Assembly: GCA_050742535.1 (NCBI GenBank)
Contig: JBOGIQ010000004.1
Span: 1-60,718 of the forward strand
Source of the DNA: Gp6-AA40 sp050742535
GTDB lineage: Bacteria > Acidobacteriota > Vicinamibacteria > Vicinamibacterales > UBA2999
DNA length: 60,718 bases
Direction of reading: 5' to 3'
Shown here: positions 9,943 through 18,905 of the stretch, piece by piece
Position numbering within the stretch: the first letter of the stretch is position 1
Layout: each line of letters starts with the position of its first letter
The notes under the pieces: model-generated
Databases searched by the model: none
The model's input: the letters and a program-made list of their open reading frames with translations, nothing else
Told to the model about the DNA's origin: nothing
Translations under genes and position numbers: made by a program

Positions 9943-10767
9943 TCAGTCCGCGGTCGGCATCTCCACTCGATCAATCACCAGGACGTCATGTGGCGCAATC
10001 CGAGGCTCCAGCTCTAATCCGAGCTGCTCGCGAAAGGCGGTACACATCTCCGGAACGTTGGGACCCCGTGCCACTCCGTTGCCCAGAGAGCTGCGTACGA
10101 ATTTCACGTCCCACTCGAAATTCCCTGCCAGACCGGTCATGTCGATGACTGGCCGATCGGCGAAGCCTTGAACACCCCGAATCAGTTGCGCAATTGTGCC
10201 TGCGCCCCGGACGGAGATTCTCTTCCCGTTGGCGTCGGAAGGCTCAGGGACGCCACGTCCTAGAATGACGGCATTCCCGTCACCCATTGCCTTCACCCAA
10301 GTGTCGCAATCGTGCTGCGAAGGACGACAGTTGGGGCCGAAGCGTCCGGTGTTGGCGAGCTTCAATGCGTACACCGGGATCGCGCGTGTTTCCCTGTGTG
10401 TCTGGAGGCCAAATCGTTGGGTCAGCAGTGCGCGAAGCATCGCGGGTGCTTGACCAGGAGGTGCGTCATCCGGAAGTTTCGCACTGATGTCAAAGCGAGT
10501 CCGCATGAGGCGTTCCGTCCCGCCAGTCATGGTGAATCGAACTGTTTGACGACTAAGCTGGAACGCGAGCGTGATGATCTCTCGCAATTCTGCGTTCGTT
10601 ATGGAAACTTGCCCACCAGCCGGCGGGATCATCCGGTAGCTGGTCGTGTCGCCGCTGGCGTTCACCTTCACAGAGGCGACTTCGAATTGAATAGCGGGAG
10701 CGGTTTGCTGAGTCGCGGCCAAGCTGATGCTGCTGACAGTGACGAGCATCGCCGCCAATCGAGTCAT
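9943..10767 (-). CDS. TIGR03435 family soil-bacterial exported protein
   Basis: A 274-residue exported protein of the TIGR03435 family, expanded in Acidobacteria and other soil bacteria and of unknown function. Signal peptide: about residues 1-19. Family signatures are IQFEVASVKVN near the N-terminus, LRALLTQRFGLQTHRETR in the middle, FADRPVIDMTGLAGNFEWDV and the closing EPRIAPHDVLVIDRVEMPT. It stands alone, with no BlaI/BlaR-type neighbour. It supports the acidobacterial assignment. Confidence 0.88.
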   Translation of the reverse strand: MTRLAAMLVTVSSISLAATQQTAPAIQFEVASVKVNASGDTTSYRMIPPAGGQVSITNAELREIITLAFQLSRQTVRFTMTGGTERLMRTRFDISAKLPDDAPPGQAPAMLRALLTQRFGLQTHRETRAIPVYALKLANTGRFGPNCRPSQHDCDTWVKAMGDGNAVILGRGVPEPSDANGKRISVRGAGTIAQLIRGVQGFADRPVIDMTGLAGNFEWDVKFVRSSLGNGVARGPNVPEMCTAFREQLGLELEPRIAPHDVLVIDRVEMPTAD

Positions 10768-11052
10768 GCAACCTCCATCCAGCGAATGGAACGTGATCGA
10801 CTTGAGCGACCTGGCGCAGTTGCCTGCGTACCTTCACAGCGAGTGTGGACCGCGATTGCGGGGTTGAACGCTGAGCCTGATGGCGGTCCACGTCACGAGC
10901 TGTTCGATCTTCCGCTGCTGCGGGGTCCACTCCGGCTTCAGAGCGAGGTTGTCAAGTGGTCGCGGGCTACCCTACATCCTCGGCGATATGTGTGCAGCCA
11001 TCGTTTGCCGTACGTTTTGCTTTGAAACCCAGAGTTGTATGACGAGGTCGCG
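10768..11052. other. Intergenic, possible gene remnant
   Basis: These 285 bases separate the TIGR03435 gene from the redoxin gene, both on the minus strand. A 45-codon minus-strand frame (about 10845-10980) reads LDNLALKPEWTPQQRKIEQL and stops before any start codon appears. It may be the decayed tail of a lost gene. No promoter, RNA gene or strong repeat was recognised. Confidence 0.3.
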
Positions 11053-11634
11053 TCAGAAGTAATCGGGCGCATTTCCCCGCTTCCACTTGATATTGCAGCC
11101 GACGCTCCCCTTCTGATCCGGCGGCACGGGCACGCCTGCAAGCACCGCGTCCACGGCGGCGCGAATGTCACGGCCGGTCACCGGCATCGGCGGATTGGTG
11201 CGCGGACGGCTGTCGTCGAAGCGGCCGCGATATACCAGTGTCCGATCGCCGTCGAACAGGTACAGGTCAGGCGTGCACGCGGCACGAAACCGCTTGGCCA
11301 CTTCCTGTGTCTCGTCGACGACGTACGGAAACACGTATCCGGCCCGCGCCGCTTCGTCGCGCATGCCGTCGGGACCGTCTTCCGGAAACGCCTCGACGTC
11401 ATTCGAATTCACCGCGACGATCGCGAGACCACGCGCCTGATACTCGCGCGCAAACTCGGCGAAGCCTTTGCGGATGTGTGTGACGAACGGACAGTGGCCG
11501 CAGATGAAGGCGACGAGCAGCGCCGGCGCATCGCGGAAGTCCTCCGTCGAGACGACCCGGCCGTTGTAATCAGGAAGCGTGAACGACGGCAGCCGCGTGC
11601 CGAGCGGCAGCATCGTCGAGGGCGTGAGCACCAT
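11053..11634 (-). CDS. Thioredoxin-like redoxin (AhpC/TSA-type)
   Basis: A 193-residue thioredoxin-fold protein of the family often called redoxin or thioredoxin family protein. It begins PLGTRLPSFTLPDYNGRVVS and carries the redox centre FICGHCPFVTHI (CGHC near residues 45-48), then VAVNSNDVEAFPEDGPDG and CTPDLYLFD, and ends GCNIKWKRGNAPDYF. There is no signal peptide, so it is probably cytoplasmic. It starts 4 bases after the stop of the tonB-family gene at 11639, so the two are probably cotranslated. Confidence 0.85.
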   Translation of the reverse strand: MVLTPSTMLPLGTRLPSFTLPDYNGRVVSTEDFRDAPALLVAFICGHCPFVTHIRKGFAEFAREYQARGLAIVAVNSNDVEAFPEDGPDGMRDEAARAGYVFPYVVDETQEVAKRFRAACTPDLYLFDGDRTLVYRGRFDDSRPRTNPPMPVTGRDIRAAVDAVLAGVPVPPDQKGSVGCNIKWKRGNAPDYF

Positions 11635-11638
11635 GGCT

Positions 11639-12520
11639 CTATCGCAGATTGAAATCGAGCTCGATTTGAATCCGTACGGCGACCGGTTCGCCCTTGAACA
11701 TCCCGGGCCTGAAACGCCACTGCGCGGCGTTCTTTTTCGCCTCCTCGTCGAGGCCGAAGCTCTGATCGAGCGAGCGGACGATTGAAATGTCCGTCACCGA
11801 ACCATCCGGCAGGACGACCGCCGACAGGATGACCGTGCCCTGCACTTTGGCGCGCATCGCGTCCGCGGTGTACTTCGGCGACGGCTTGAAGAGCACCACC
11901 GGTGACGTGACACCGTTGCCGATGTTGTAAACGCCGCCGCCAAAACCGCCGCCCCGCCCAGGCCCGATCCCTGAACCAGTACCAGGCCCGGCGCCGGTTC
12001 CCGTCCCGCTCCCTCGCGACGTCGTGTTGGAAACCGCGTTCGAGGAGATGTCTCCCGGCGCTGCGATGTCCACCGCCGCAAGCGTCTGCACCGGTAACGA
12101 AAGCTGCGGCTCCGTTGGCACCGGAACAGGCACCGGCTCGGGCACCGGAACCGGCTTGGGCGCCTCAACCTTGGGGCTCTCCAGCTTCTTCGGAGGATCG
12201 GGGCTCTTGTTTCCTCCGCCGCCGCCACCACCGGGACCCGGGTCAACCACAAAGACCAGGTCCCGGTTCAGCCGATCAGGAAGAATCGAGTTGTAGACCT
12301 TGTCAGGGATGAACTGGGCGACCAACAGGAGCAGCGCAACGGCGACGATGTGCACGACTGTTCCGGAAAACACACGGGTTCCGCTCGTCGGCTGATCGCT
12401 GAACAGCTCGCGGATGTCGGTCCCTTCCCCGGCCGGCCGGATGGACAGGTGGGAGGTCGCTCGCTTCGGCTGCGATTTAGGCGAAGGGCTCATGTACGCG
12501 GAGCTGCTCGTGTAATTCAT
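11639..12520 (-). CDS. TonB-family energy transducer (paralogue 1 of tandem pair)
   Basis: A 293-residue TonB-family protein with a cytoplasmic N-terminus of about 55 residues, one membrane helix (SGTVVHIVAVALLLLVAQFI), a Gly run, a Pro/Glu/Val spacer (PVPVPEPVPVPVPTEP), a Gly-rich stretch and a TonB domain (SPKYTADAMRAKVQGTVILS, LPDGSVTDISIVRSLD, AQWRFRPG). ATG at 12520 is preferred over an upstream TTG. The last 90 residues closely match the next gene, so the pair arose by duplication. No exbBD lies nearby. Confidence 0.87.
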   Translation of the reverse strand: MNYTSSSAYMSPSPKSQPKRATSHLSIRPAGEGTDIRELFSDQPTSGTRVFSGTVVHIVAVALLLLVAQFIPDKVYNSILPDRLNRDLVFVVDPGPGGGGGGGNKSPDPPKKLESPKVEAPKPVPVPEPVPVPVPTEPQLSLPVQTLAAVDIAAPGDISSNAVSNTTSRGSGTGTGAGPGTGSGIGPGRGGGFGGGVYNIGNGVTSPVVLFKPSPKYTADAMRAKVQGTVILSAVVLPDGSVTDISIVRSLDQSFGLDEEAKKNAAQWRFRPGMFKGEPVAVRIQIELDFNLR

Positions 12521-12587
12521 TGTCCCCGAGCCTGTGCAGGGTGGCAAGTTGCAAAACGGATACCTCGGCTACTTCACGCCTATCGGC

Positions 12588-13358
12588 TCATCGGACGTTG
12601 AACACGAGCTCGATGTTCACAAGGACGGGCACTGGCTCCCCGTATCTCGTCCCCGGGAAGAACCGCCACTGGCGCGCGGCCTCGATGGCTTTCCCGTCGA
12701 GACCGAACGTGCGATCCAGCGAGCGAAGCACCCGGATGTCGGTAACCGAGCCATCTGGAAGCACGACCGCCGAGAGCAGGACCGTGCCTTGAATCTTCGC
12801 GCGCATCGCATCCGCGGTGTACTGCGGATCCACCTGCCGGCGCACGCGCGGAGGCAGCACGCCGTTGCCAGCCTGGTAGGGCCCATCACCGAACCCGGGC
12901 TTCTCTCCGGAACCGGCGCCCGGACCCTCGCGGTTGCCGGCACCTGGCCCGTCGCCCCGGCCGCGTGAATCGCCGATCGATACCGGGCCGCCGATATCGC
13001 CCGGCCGCACCGCAGCTGCCGCGGCGAGCGGCTGCGCCGCTATTGCCGGTTGTTCCACCTGCGGCTCCATGATCTTGTCAGGCTCCGTCGGCTGCGGCGG
13101 CACCGCCGCGGGCACGCTCATCTGCTGCTGGCCCTTGAGTTCCGCCCGTCGCCGCGGTTCGGCACTCCGGTTCCCTCCGCCTCCGCCCCCGCCCGCCCCG
13201 GGTTGCGCCAACCACACGAGCTTTTCCGTCAGCCGTGTGGGAATCACCGCGTCGTACACCTTGTCCGGCACAAGCCGGCCAAGAGTGACGAGGATGACCG
13301 CTGCCGCAAGGTGGACGCCCGTTCCCGAAAGGATTCGAGTTCGGCTCGTCGCGTTCAC
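12588..13358 (-). CDS. TonB-family energy transducer (paralogue 2 of tandem pair)
   Basis: A 256-residue relative of the downstream gene, with membrane helix GVHLAAAVILVTLGRLV, the same polyglycine run after it, a PPQPTEP/GPGAG spacer and the same TonB domain (DPQYTADAMRAKIQGTVLLS, LPDGSVTDIRVLRSLD, RQWRFFPG). The GTG start has GGGGG 3-4 bases upstream. It lacks the long cytoplasmic N-terminus of its partner, which is the clearest difference between the paralogues. Confidence 0.86.
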   Translation of the reverse strand: MNATSRTRILSGTGVHLAAAVILVTLGRLVPDKVYDAVIPTRLTEKLVWLAQPGAGGGGGGGNRSAEPRRRAELKGQQQMSVPAAVPPQPTEPDKIMEPQVEQPAIAAQPLAAAAAVRPGDIGGPVSIGDSRGRGDGPGAGNREGPGAGSGEKPGFGDGPYQAGNGVLPPRVRRQVDPQYTADAMRAKIQGTVLLSAVVLPDGSVTDIRVLRSLDRTFGLDGKAIEAARQWRFFPGTRYGEPVPVLVNIELVFNVR

Positions 13359-13407
13359 ACCCCCTTAGACCCCGACAAAGGCGCTGCGGCCGGTACGACG
13401 CTCTGGC

Positions 13408-13430
13408 ACGCGGACCCTGTCGGGTCCGTG
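13408..13430. repeat. GGACCC-TGTC-GGGTCC hairpin
   Basis: GGACCC (13412-13417) and GGGTCC (13422-13427) form a stem with a TGTC loop, in the gap upstream of the tonB paralogue. The same six-base arms with a CGTC loop occur at 4617-4632. It is probably a short dispersed palindrome. Confidence 0.5.
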
Positions 13431-13442
13431 TATTAGACGGGA

Positions 13443-13946
13443 TCAGTCGTCCCAGATTGCTTCCGCAATTGAAGCGGCGCCACTGCGGCTGAAGACGCCG
13501 TGAACGGCGGGGACCGTGGACTCGTCAACGTGGGCGCCCACCAGGATCGCGCCCTGCTCGATCTGCTGCTGCCAGCGCTCGGCCTCGCCGCGCTCGAGTC
13601 CCGCCTGCCGCAACGCCCTTGCAATGCCTCCGGCCACGTGGCCGGCCGCCTCGCCAAGCCCGGCCGCCAGCGGGCCGTCAGCCACGATCGACCCGATGCC
13701 CGGAAGCACCAGCGCAATGGCGGCCAGCAGGTGGCCGCTCAACTCGCCCAGGCGGGACGCGGCGCGCGAATCCTCGATCTCCGACCCTGGCGATGCCCCC
13801 GATGCTTCGGCCAGCGCCCCCTCTTCGTCGTGGGAACGGGCCACCACCGATACGCGCTCGCGCGCGATGCCGAGGCTGCGCAGATCGCGCGCCGCGGCAG
13901 CGGCCGACGCCGGATCATCAAAAAGGGCGAGGACGAGAGGATGCAT
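13443..13946 (-). CDS. General-stress-protein-17M-like / DUF1269-like protein
   Basis: A 167-residue protein. The first 45 residues (VLALFDDPASAAAAARDLRS, LGIARERVSVVAR) look like the ferredoxin-like YflT/general stress fold. A Gly/Ala-rich hydrophobic middle follows (LLAAIALVLPGIGSIVADGP, about 80-100), as in DUF1269 proteins, then a helical part and AILVGAHVDESTVPAV. It may associate with the membrane. The role is unknown; stress response is the family precedent only. Confidence 0.6.
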   Translation of the reverse strand: MHPLVLALFDDPASAAAAARDLRSLGIARERVSVVARSHDEEGALAEASGASPGSEIEDSRAASRLGELSGHLLAAIALVLPGIGSIVADGPLAAGLGEAAGHVAGGIARALRQAGLERGEAERWQQQIEQGAILVGAHVDESTVPAVHGVFSRSGAASIAEAIWDD

Positions 13947-13966
13947 GGAAAGACTTTACGCTGAAA

Positions 13967-14068
13967 GGCAAAGGTCAAAGGTCAAAAGTCAAAAGGGAAG
14001 GCAAAAGGGTAAAGGGTCCGTGACCTTTGCCTTTTGCCTTTTGCCTTTTGACTTTTGACTTTTGACTT
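13967..14068. repeat. GTCAAAAG/GGCAAAAG inverted word tract
   Basis: AGTCAAAAGGC-type words repeat on one side and return as their complement on the other. The 16 bases GTCAAAAGTCAAAAGG (13981-13996) pair perfectly with 14044-14059, and the tract runs into the stop codon of the VWFA gene at 14067. In the minus-strand transcript this gives a hairpin starting immediately after that gene. It is AT-rich compared with the genes around it. Confidence 0.78.
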
Positions 14069-14945
14069 ACTCGGTCATATAACCGTCTCGCGCCCTGACC
14101 CTGAGTCCGGGGCGCGAGGGCTTCACATTCACTTTTATTGACCGCCACTCCCGTTCCCCCCGCAGCAGCGGCATCGCGGGGGTGTAGCCGATCAGGTACT
14201 GATAGCGCAATTCGCGTGCGACGGTCGCCAGCGTCTTCTCGAGCTCCCGCGCGTCGCGCAGAAGAAACGAGCGGCCGCCGGTCAGCACGGCCAGCTCCGC
14301 AAGAAGCGCCGGCCGCGTGCGTCCGAACGCGATCGGGTAGATCAGGGCGTTGCTTCGGCGCGCCCGTTCCATCACCTGCGCGGCCGAGTGCACGCTGTAT
14401 CGATCGGCACCGTCCGAGAACACGACGATGGCCTGCCGGCCCGGTTCCGGCTCGAGCCGATCGAGCGTCGCGACGATCGCGTCATGCAGGGCCGTGGTGC
14501 CCCATGCGTCGAGCCCGGCGATCGCACGCGACTGCGCCGTGCGGTCGTTCGACAGCGGTGCGATGACTTCGGCTTCGCTGCTGATCGCCACCACCATCGA
14601 TCGATCCTCCGGCTTCAGCTCTCGAAGAAATGTCTGGGACGCCTGTTTCGCGAGCTGGAGGCTCTTGGCCATGCTGAAGCTGCGATCGACGCCGAGCGCG
14701 ACGGTCAACGGAAACTCGCCGGCAGCGAACGTCGTGACCTCCTGGACGACGCCTTCCTCGAGCACCTCGAAGTCCGACTGCCGCAAGCCGGTCACCGCGC
14801 CGCCCTGCGCGTCGGTGACAGTGGCATACACCTCGACGAGCTGCGTTGACGACGAGAACCGCGGCAGCTGCTCGCGGTCCTGGGCTGCGCGCGCCCCAGC
14901 CACCGCCGCAACCGCGATGAGAATCGGTAAGAGAGTGCGTGCCAT
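14067..14945 (-). CDS. VWFA-related acidobacterial domain protein
   Basis: A 292-residue exported protein of the TIGR03436-like VWFA family. Signal peptide: MARTLLPILIAVAAVAGARA. A short beta domain follows (STQLVEVYATVTDAQGGAV, FEVLEEGVVQEV), then the von Willebrand A domain with MIDAS motif DRSFSM near residue 92, a following GTTALHDA threonine region and VVFSDGADR. The C-terminus has the family ending YLIGYTPAMP and LRVRARDGY. ATG at 14945 has GAGG 7 bases upstream. It probably binds a metal and a protein partner outside the cytoplasm. Confidence 0.88.
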   Translation of the reverse strand: MARTLLPILIAVAAVAGARAAQDREQLPRFSSSTQLVEVYATVTDAQGGAVTGLRQSDFEVLEEGVVQEVTTFAAGEFPLTVALGVDRSFSMAKSLQLAKQASQTFLRELKPEDRSMVVAISSEAEVIAPLSNDRTAQSRAIAGLDAWGTTALHDAIVATLDRLEPEPGRQAIVVFSDGADRYSVHSAAQVMERARRSNALIYPIAFGRTRPALLAELAVLTGGRSFLLRDARELEKTLATVARELRYQYLIGYTPAMPLLRGEREWRSIKVNVKPSRPGLRVRARDGYMTE

Positions 14946-15070
14946 ATGTGCCTCAGGCACAGGCGTTCAAAAGGCGTTCCGCGGGCCGCATGGTAAAATT
15001 ACCTCGCATTTCGGGCTCCGGAAGTGCCGGCGTCCGCGACCCGACACAGCACAACAGGCGTAGGTGATTC

Positions 15071-15268
15071 ATGTTCGGCAAGCTTGGCATTCCAGAGCTG
15101 TTGATCATCCTGGTGATCGTCATCCTGATCTTCGGCGCCAACCGGCTGCCCGAGATTGGACGCGGCATCGGCCGGGGGATCCGCAACTTCAAGGAGGCCA
15201 CCAAGAACGGCCAGGACAAGGACAAGGACAAGGACAAGGACGACAAGGACCCGACGTCGCGCGTTTAG
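15071..15268 (+). CDS. tatA: Sec-independent translocase protein TatA
   Basis: A 65-residue TatA/E protein that forms the Tat translocation pore. It has the short N-terminal helix with the LGIPELLIILVIVILIFGAN start, the hinge RLPEIGRGIGRGIRNFKEA and a charged tail made of DK repeats (residues 50-58). No tatC is adjacent. Its TAG overlaps the convergent TAA of the RNase R gene by two bases (TTAG). Confidence 0.95.
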   Translation: MFGKLGIPELLIILVIVILIFGANRLPEIGRGIGRGIRNFKEATKNGQDKDKDKDKDDKDPTSRV

Positions 15269-17517
15269 CGGCCTCCGCCCCGCCTTCTTCCTCCCTTTTT
15301 CTCCATCCGCTCGCGACGACCCGGCCGCTGCTCCCGCTTCGGCTTCGTCCGGCTGCGGACAGCTTCCCTTAGCTTCTGTTCGCGCCGGACCGATTCGAGA
15401 ATCTCGACAATACCGAGATCGACCTGGCGCCGCTCCATGTCGACGCGCACCACCTGCACGGCGACCTTGTCGCCCAGGCGATACACCTTCTTCGTGTTCT
15501 CGCCACGCAGCACGTGCTGCTGTTCGATGAACCGGTAGTAGTCGTCGGCCATGCTCGACACGTGGACCATGCCCTCCACGTAGTGCTCGATCAGCTCGAC
15601 GAAAAGCCCATACGGCGCAACGCCGGTGATATAGCCTTCGAACTCGTCGCCGACCTTGTCGGCCATGAACCGGACCTTCTTCCACTGCAGCAGCTCGCGC
15701 TCGGCCTCGTCGGCGCGCCGCTCCATTTCCGACGCGTGCTTCGCCGTCTCCGGCAGGTCGTCCTCCAGCTCCTCGCGCCGGGCGGGCGTCAGCTTGCCGT
15801 GACGGGCCAGCCGCAGCGTGCGGTGAACGATCAGGTCGGGATAGCGCCGGATCGGCGACGTGAAGTGCGTGTACTGCTCCGCTGCCAGCCCGAAGTGGCC
15901 GAGGCTGGCGGCGTCGTACCGCGCCTTCTGCATGGTGCGCAGCATCAGCGCGGCGATGGGCCGCTCTTCCGGCGTGCCGCGCATCCGATCGATCAGCCGC
16001 TGGAAATCCTTCGGCTTCGGCGCGTGACCGCCGCCGAGCCCGTAGCCCAAGGTGGTGATGAACTCCTCGAAGTCAATCACCTTCTTCACGTCCGGCGCTT
16101 CGTGCACGCGGTGCAGTGACGGAACATCGTGCTCGACGAGGTGCGACGCCACCGTCTCGTTTGCCAGGAGCATGAACTCCTCGATGATGCGGTGGGCAAC
16201 GTTGCGCTCGCTGGCGACAATGGCCTCGATCTGACCGACGTCGGACAGAATGACTTCCGCTTCCGGCAAATCGAAGTCGATCGAGCCTCGGCGGCGCCGA
16301 CGCTGATTCAGAATGTCGAACAGCTCGTGCATCAGCTCGAACATCGGTACCAGCGGACGATATTGTTCGATCGTCTTCTCGTCCCGTTCGGTGAGAATCG
16401 CATTCACCGCCGTGTAGGTCATCCGCGCGTCGCTGTTGATCACCCCGTCGTGAATCTCATAGCGGACGACATGGCCGCGACGATCGACTTCCATCAGACA
16501 GGAATGAACCAGCCGATCGACCTGTGGATTGAGGCTGCACAGGCCGGTCGCCAGCGCCGCCGGGAACATGTGCACGGCCCGTTCGGTGAAGTACACCGAC
16601 GTGCCGCGCTCGTACGCCTCTTCGTCGAGCGCACTGCCCTCCTTCACGTAATGCGACACGTCGGCAATGTGCACGCCGAGCCAGTAGTGGCCGTGCGGCA
16701 ACCGCTCGATCGTGATCGCATCGTCGAAGTCGCGCGCGTGCTCGCCGTCGATGGTGACCGTGGTCACCGGCCGGAAATCCGTCCGGCCGCGGATGTCGCG
16801 TTCCTTGACCGCGCTGCCGATGCGCCCGGCTTCCTCGACGGATTCCTCCGAATGGGCGTCGGGAATATTGAATTTGCGGATGATGATCTGCGTGTCGACC
16901 CCGGGTTCGTCGACCTTCCCGAGCACTTCGCCCACGCGCCCGATTGGGCCGCGCGTCGCCGTCGGCCAGCGCGTGATCTGTACGAGGACCATCTCGCCAG
17001 GCTCGGCCGACGATGACTGGCCGGTTGGCACATGGATGTCCGTCAGCACCCGGCGATCGAACGGCACCACGTAGCCAAGCCCGCCCTCGTCCATCTCGTA
17101 ACGGCCGACGACTGTTTCGTTGCCGCGCTCGAGGATGCGGATAATCCGGCCCTCGAGGCCTTTCGCCGTCTCGCGCTCGACGCGGGCGACAACCCGATCG
17201 CCGTGCATCGCTTCGAGCAGATTCGCTCCGGCGATGTAGATGTCCCTGCGCTCGGAAGCCTCCGCATGCTCGGGCACCACGAAGCCAAACCCGCCGGGGT
17301 TCGTCGACAGGCGTCCCACCACCAGGTCCATCTTGTCGGGGACGCCGAATCGGTTCCCGCGAACCTGCAACAGCTCGCCGGAGGCAACAAGCCCCTTCAG
17401 CTGACGTTTGAACGACGAACGCTCCTCGCGCGGAATGCGCAGGATCTGGGCGAGCTCTCGGGCGGTGGCGGGGTGATGAACGCGTTCGCGGATGAGTTTG
17501 ATGAGTGGAAGCGACAT
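15265..17517 (-). CDS. rnr: Ribonuclease R
   Basis: A 750-residue 3'-5' exoribonuclease of the RNase II family. It has an N-terminal winged-helix-like part (ELAQILRIPREERSSFKRQL), cold-shock domains (NPGGFGFVVPEHAEASERRD), the RNB catalytic core with DGEHARDFDDAI (metal-binding aspartates near 262-271) and HYWLGVHIADVSHYV, the later FTSPIRRYPDLIVHR, an S1 domain (FEGYITGVAPYGLFVELIEH) and a basic tail KKGGRRRGGGR. Its ATG overlaps the TGA of the glycerate kinase gene (TGATG), so a TTG one codon upstream is not used. Confidence 0.96.
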   Translation of the reverse strand: MSLPLIKLIRERVHHPATARELAQILRIPREERSSFKRQLKGLVASGELLQVRGNRFGVPDKMDLVVGRLSTNPGGFGFVVPEHAEASERRDIYIAGANLLEAMHGDRVVARVERETAKGLEGRIIRILERGNETVVGRYEMDEGGLGYVVPFDRRVLTDIHVPTGQSSSAEPGEMVLVQITRWPTATRGPIGRVGEVLGKVDEPGVDTQIIIRKFNIPDAHSEESVEEAGRIGSAVKERDIRGRTDFRPVTTVTIDGEHARDFDDAITIERLPHGHYWLGVHIADVSHYVKEGSALDEEAYERGTSVYFTERAVHMFPAALATGLCSLNPQVDRLVHSCLMEVDRRGHVVRYEIHDGVINSDARMTYTAVNAILTERDEKTIEQYRPLVPMFELMHELFDILNQRRRRRGSIDFDLPEAEVILSDVGQIEAIVASERNVAHRIIEEFMLLANETVASHLVEHDVPSLHRVHEAPDVKKVIDFEEFITTLGYGLGGGHAPKPKDFQRLIDRMRGTPEERPIAALMLRTMQKARYDAASLGHFGLAAEQYTHFTSPIRRYPDLIVHRTLRLARHGKLTPARREELEDDLPETAKHASEMERRADEAERELLQWKKVRFMADKVGDEFEGYITGVAPYGLFVELIEHYVEGMVHVSSMADDYYRFIEQQHVLRGENTKKVYRLGDKVAVQVVRVDMERRQVDLGIVEILESVRREQKLREAVRSRTKPKREQRPGRRERMEKKGGRRRGGGR

Positions 17518-18905
17518 CAACCCGCGAGAATAACCTGCAAGTCGCCGACGTTTGTGGCCGTCGGTCCGGTCTTAATCAAGTCTCCAAGCCTTTCGAAGAA
17601 TACGTAGGTGTTGTTCTCGTCGAGGAATTCGCGCGGATCGAGGCCGGCGGCCTGCGCGCGCTGCAACGTCGACGAGTCGACGATCGCCCCAGCGGCGTCC
17701 GTCGGCCCGTCGATGCCATCCGTGCCGATGCTCGCGCCGGCAACTCGATCGCCGAGCACGCCGAGACCACTCGCCATGGCGAGAGCAAATTCCTGATTGC
17801 GGCCGCCGCGCCCGTTGCCCCGCACGGTCACCGTCGTTTCGCCTGATGAGATGACGCACAACGGGCGTGCGAGCGGCGAGGCGTCGGCGGCGACGCGATT
17901 CAGGTGCGCGATCGCCGTCTCACGTGCTTCGCCCGTGACGGGTTCGCGCACGATGAGCACGTGATACCCAAGCTGTCGCGCGGCCGCCTCGGCGCCTTCG
18001 ATGGCGCCACGCTGCGCGCCGATCACGCGCGCCATCGATCGCTGGAGCCTCACGTCGCCAGTCCGAGGGGTTTCGGGCACGCCAGCCTCAACACCGCGCT
18101 GCAGCCGGTGAACGACCGCCGCGGGATATGCCGCCACACCGCCGCGCCCAGTCAGAATCGCCAGCGCCTGTGCGTACGTGCTGTCATCGGGAACCGTCGG
18201 CCCCGACGCGATCACGGACAGGTCGTCACCCACCACGTCGGAAACGGCCAGCGTCAGCACGCGTCCCCCCGCCGCCGCCGCCAGCTGGCCACCTTTGACG
18301 GCGGAGAGGTGCTTGCGGACGGTGTTCAGCTCGTGGATGTCGGCACCGTGCTCCATCAGCGTCCGGGCCGTCTGCTGTTTGTCCGCCAGGTCGATGCTGT
18401 CCGCCGGCAGCGCCATCAACGCGGATCCACCGCCAGACAGCAGCACCACGAGCAGATCGTCGGGCCCGGACGACTGCGCGATCTCGATCGCGCGCCGCGC
18501 CGCGGCCACGCTGCCGTCGGTCGGGAGTGGATGCCCGGCGTTGTGCCACTCGGCGCCTTGCGGCAGCAGCTCCGGGGGATGCGGACCGATGCCGACCATG
18601 CGCCGCAGTGGCGCGGCCGTGGCTGAGGCAAACGCATTCAACATGACGGCGGCTGCTTTACCGGCGGCGATCACGTCCACGGCGGCTGCCCGCTGCAGCG
18701 GCGCGACGATGTCCGAGTCGTCGAGCGCGCGCCGCACCAGCCCACCCGCATCGACGCCATCGATGGCGGCGCGAATGATCGTCGCGAGGTCCTCGCGGAG
18801 CCTGGGGTGAAGCTGTGTCAGTTGCGTGGTGTTAATTGATGTGGCGGGGATCGGTCCAGGCGGAAAGCCCGGTGACGACGTCGAATTGCCGGAGGAGCTT
18901 GCCAA
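17517..18905 (-). CDS. Glycerate kinase, MOFRL/type-2 family
   Basis: A glycerate 2-kinase of the GckA/TtuD family, phosphorylating D-glycerate with ATP. It contains an N-terminal domain with VIAAGKAAAVML, GHPLPTDGSVAAARRA, the nucleotide site LLVVLLSGGGSALM and the C-terminal MOFRL domain (SSGETTVTVRGNGRGGRNQE, SIGTDGIDGPTDAAGAIVD). The true start is uncertain: TTG at 18905 is taken, but it lies inside the upstream small gene. An ATT at 18836 overlapping that gene's stop codon is the alternative. The stop overlaps the RNase R start. Confidence 0.9.
   Translation of the reverse strand: MASSSGNSTSSPGFPPGPIPATSINTTQLTQLHPRLREDLATIIRAAIDGVDAGGLVRRALDDSDIVAPLQRAAAVDVIAAGKAAAVMLNAFASATAAPLRRMVGIGPHPPELLPQGAEWHNAGHPLPTDGSVAAARRAIEIAQSSGPDDLLVVLLSGGGSALMALPADSIDLADKQQTARTLMEHGADIHELNTVRKHLSAVKGGQLAAAAGGRVLTLAVSDVVGDDLSVIASGPTVPDDSTYAQALAILTGRGGVAAYPAAVVHRLQRGVEAGVPETPRTGDVRLQRSMARVIGAQRGAIEGAEAAARQLGYHVLIVREPVTGEARETAIAHLNRVAADASPLARPLCVISSGETTVTVRGNGRGGRNQEFALAMASGLGVLGDRVAGASIGTDGIDGPTDAAGAIVDSSTLQRAQAAGLDPREFLDENNTYVFFERLGDLIKTGPTATNVGDLQVILAG

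Noticed and set aside
10838..10980. Small minus-strand gene before the TIGR03435 gene
   Set aside because: Only 45 codons between stops, with no start codon; kept only as a possible remnant.
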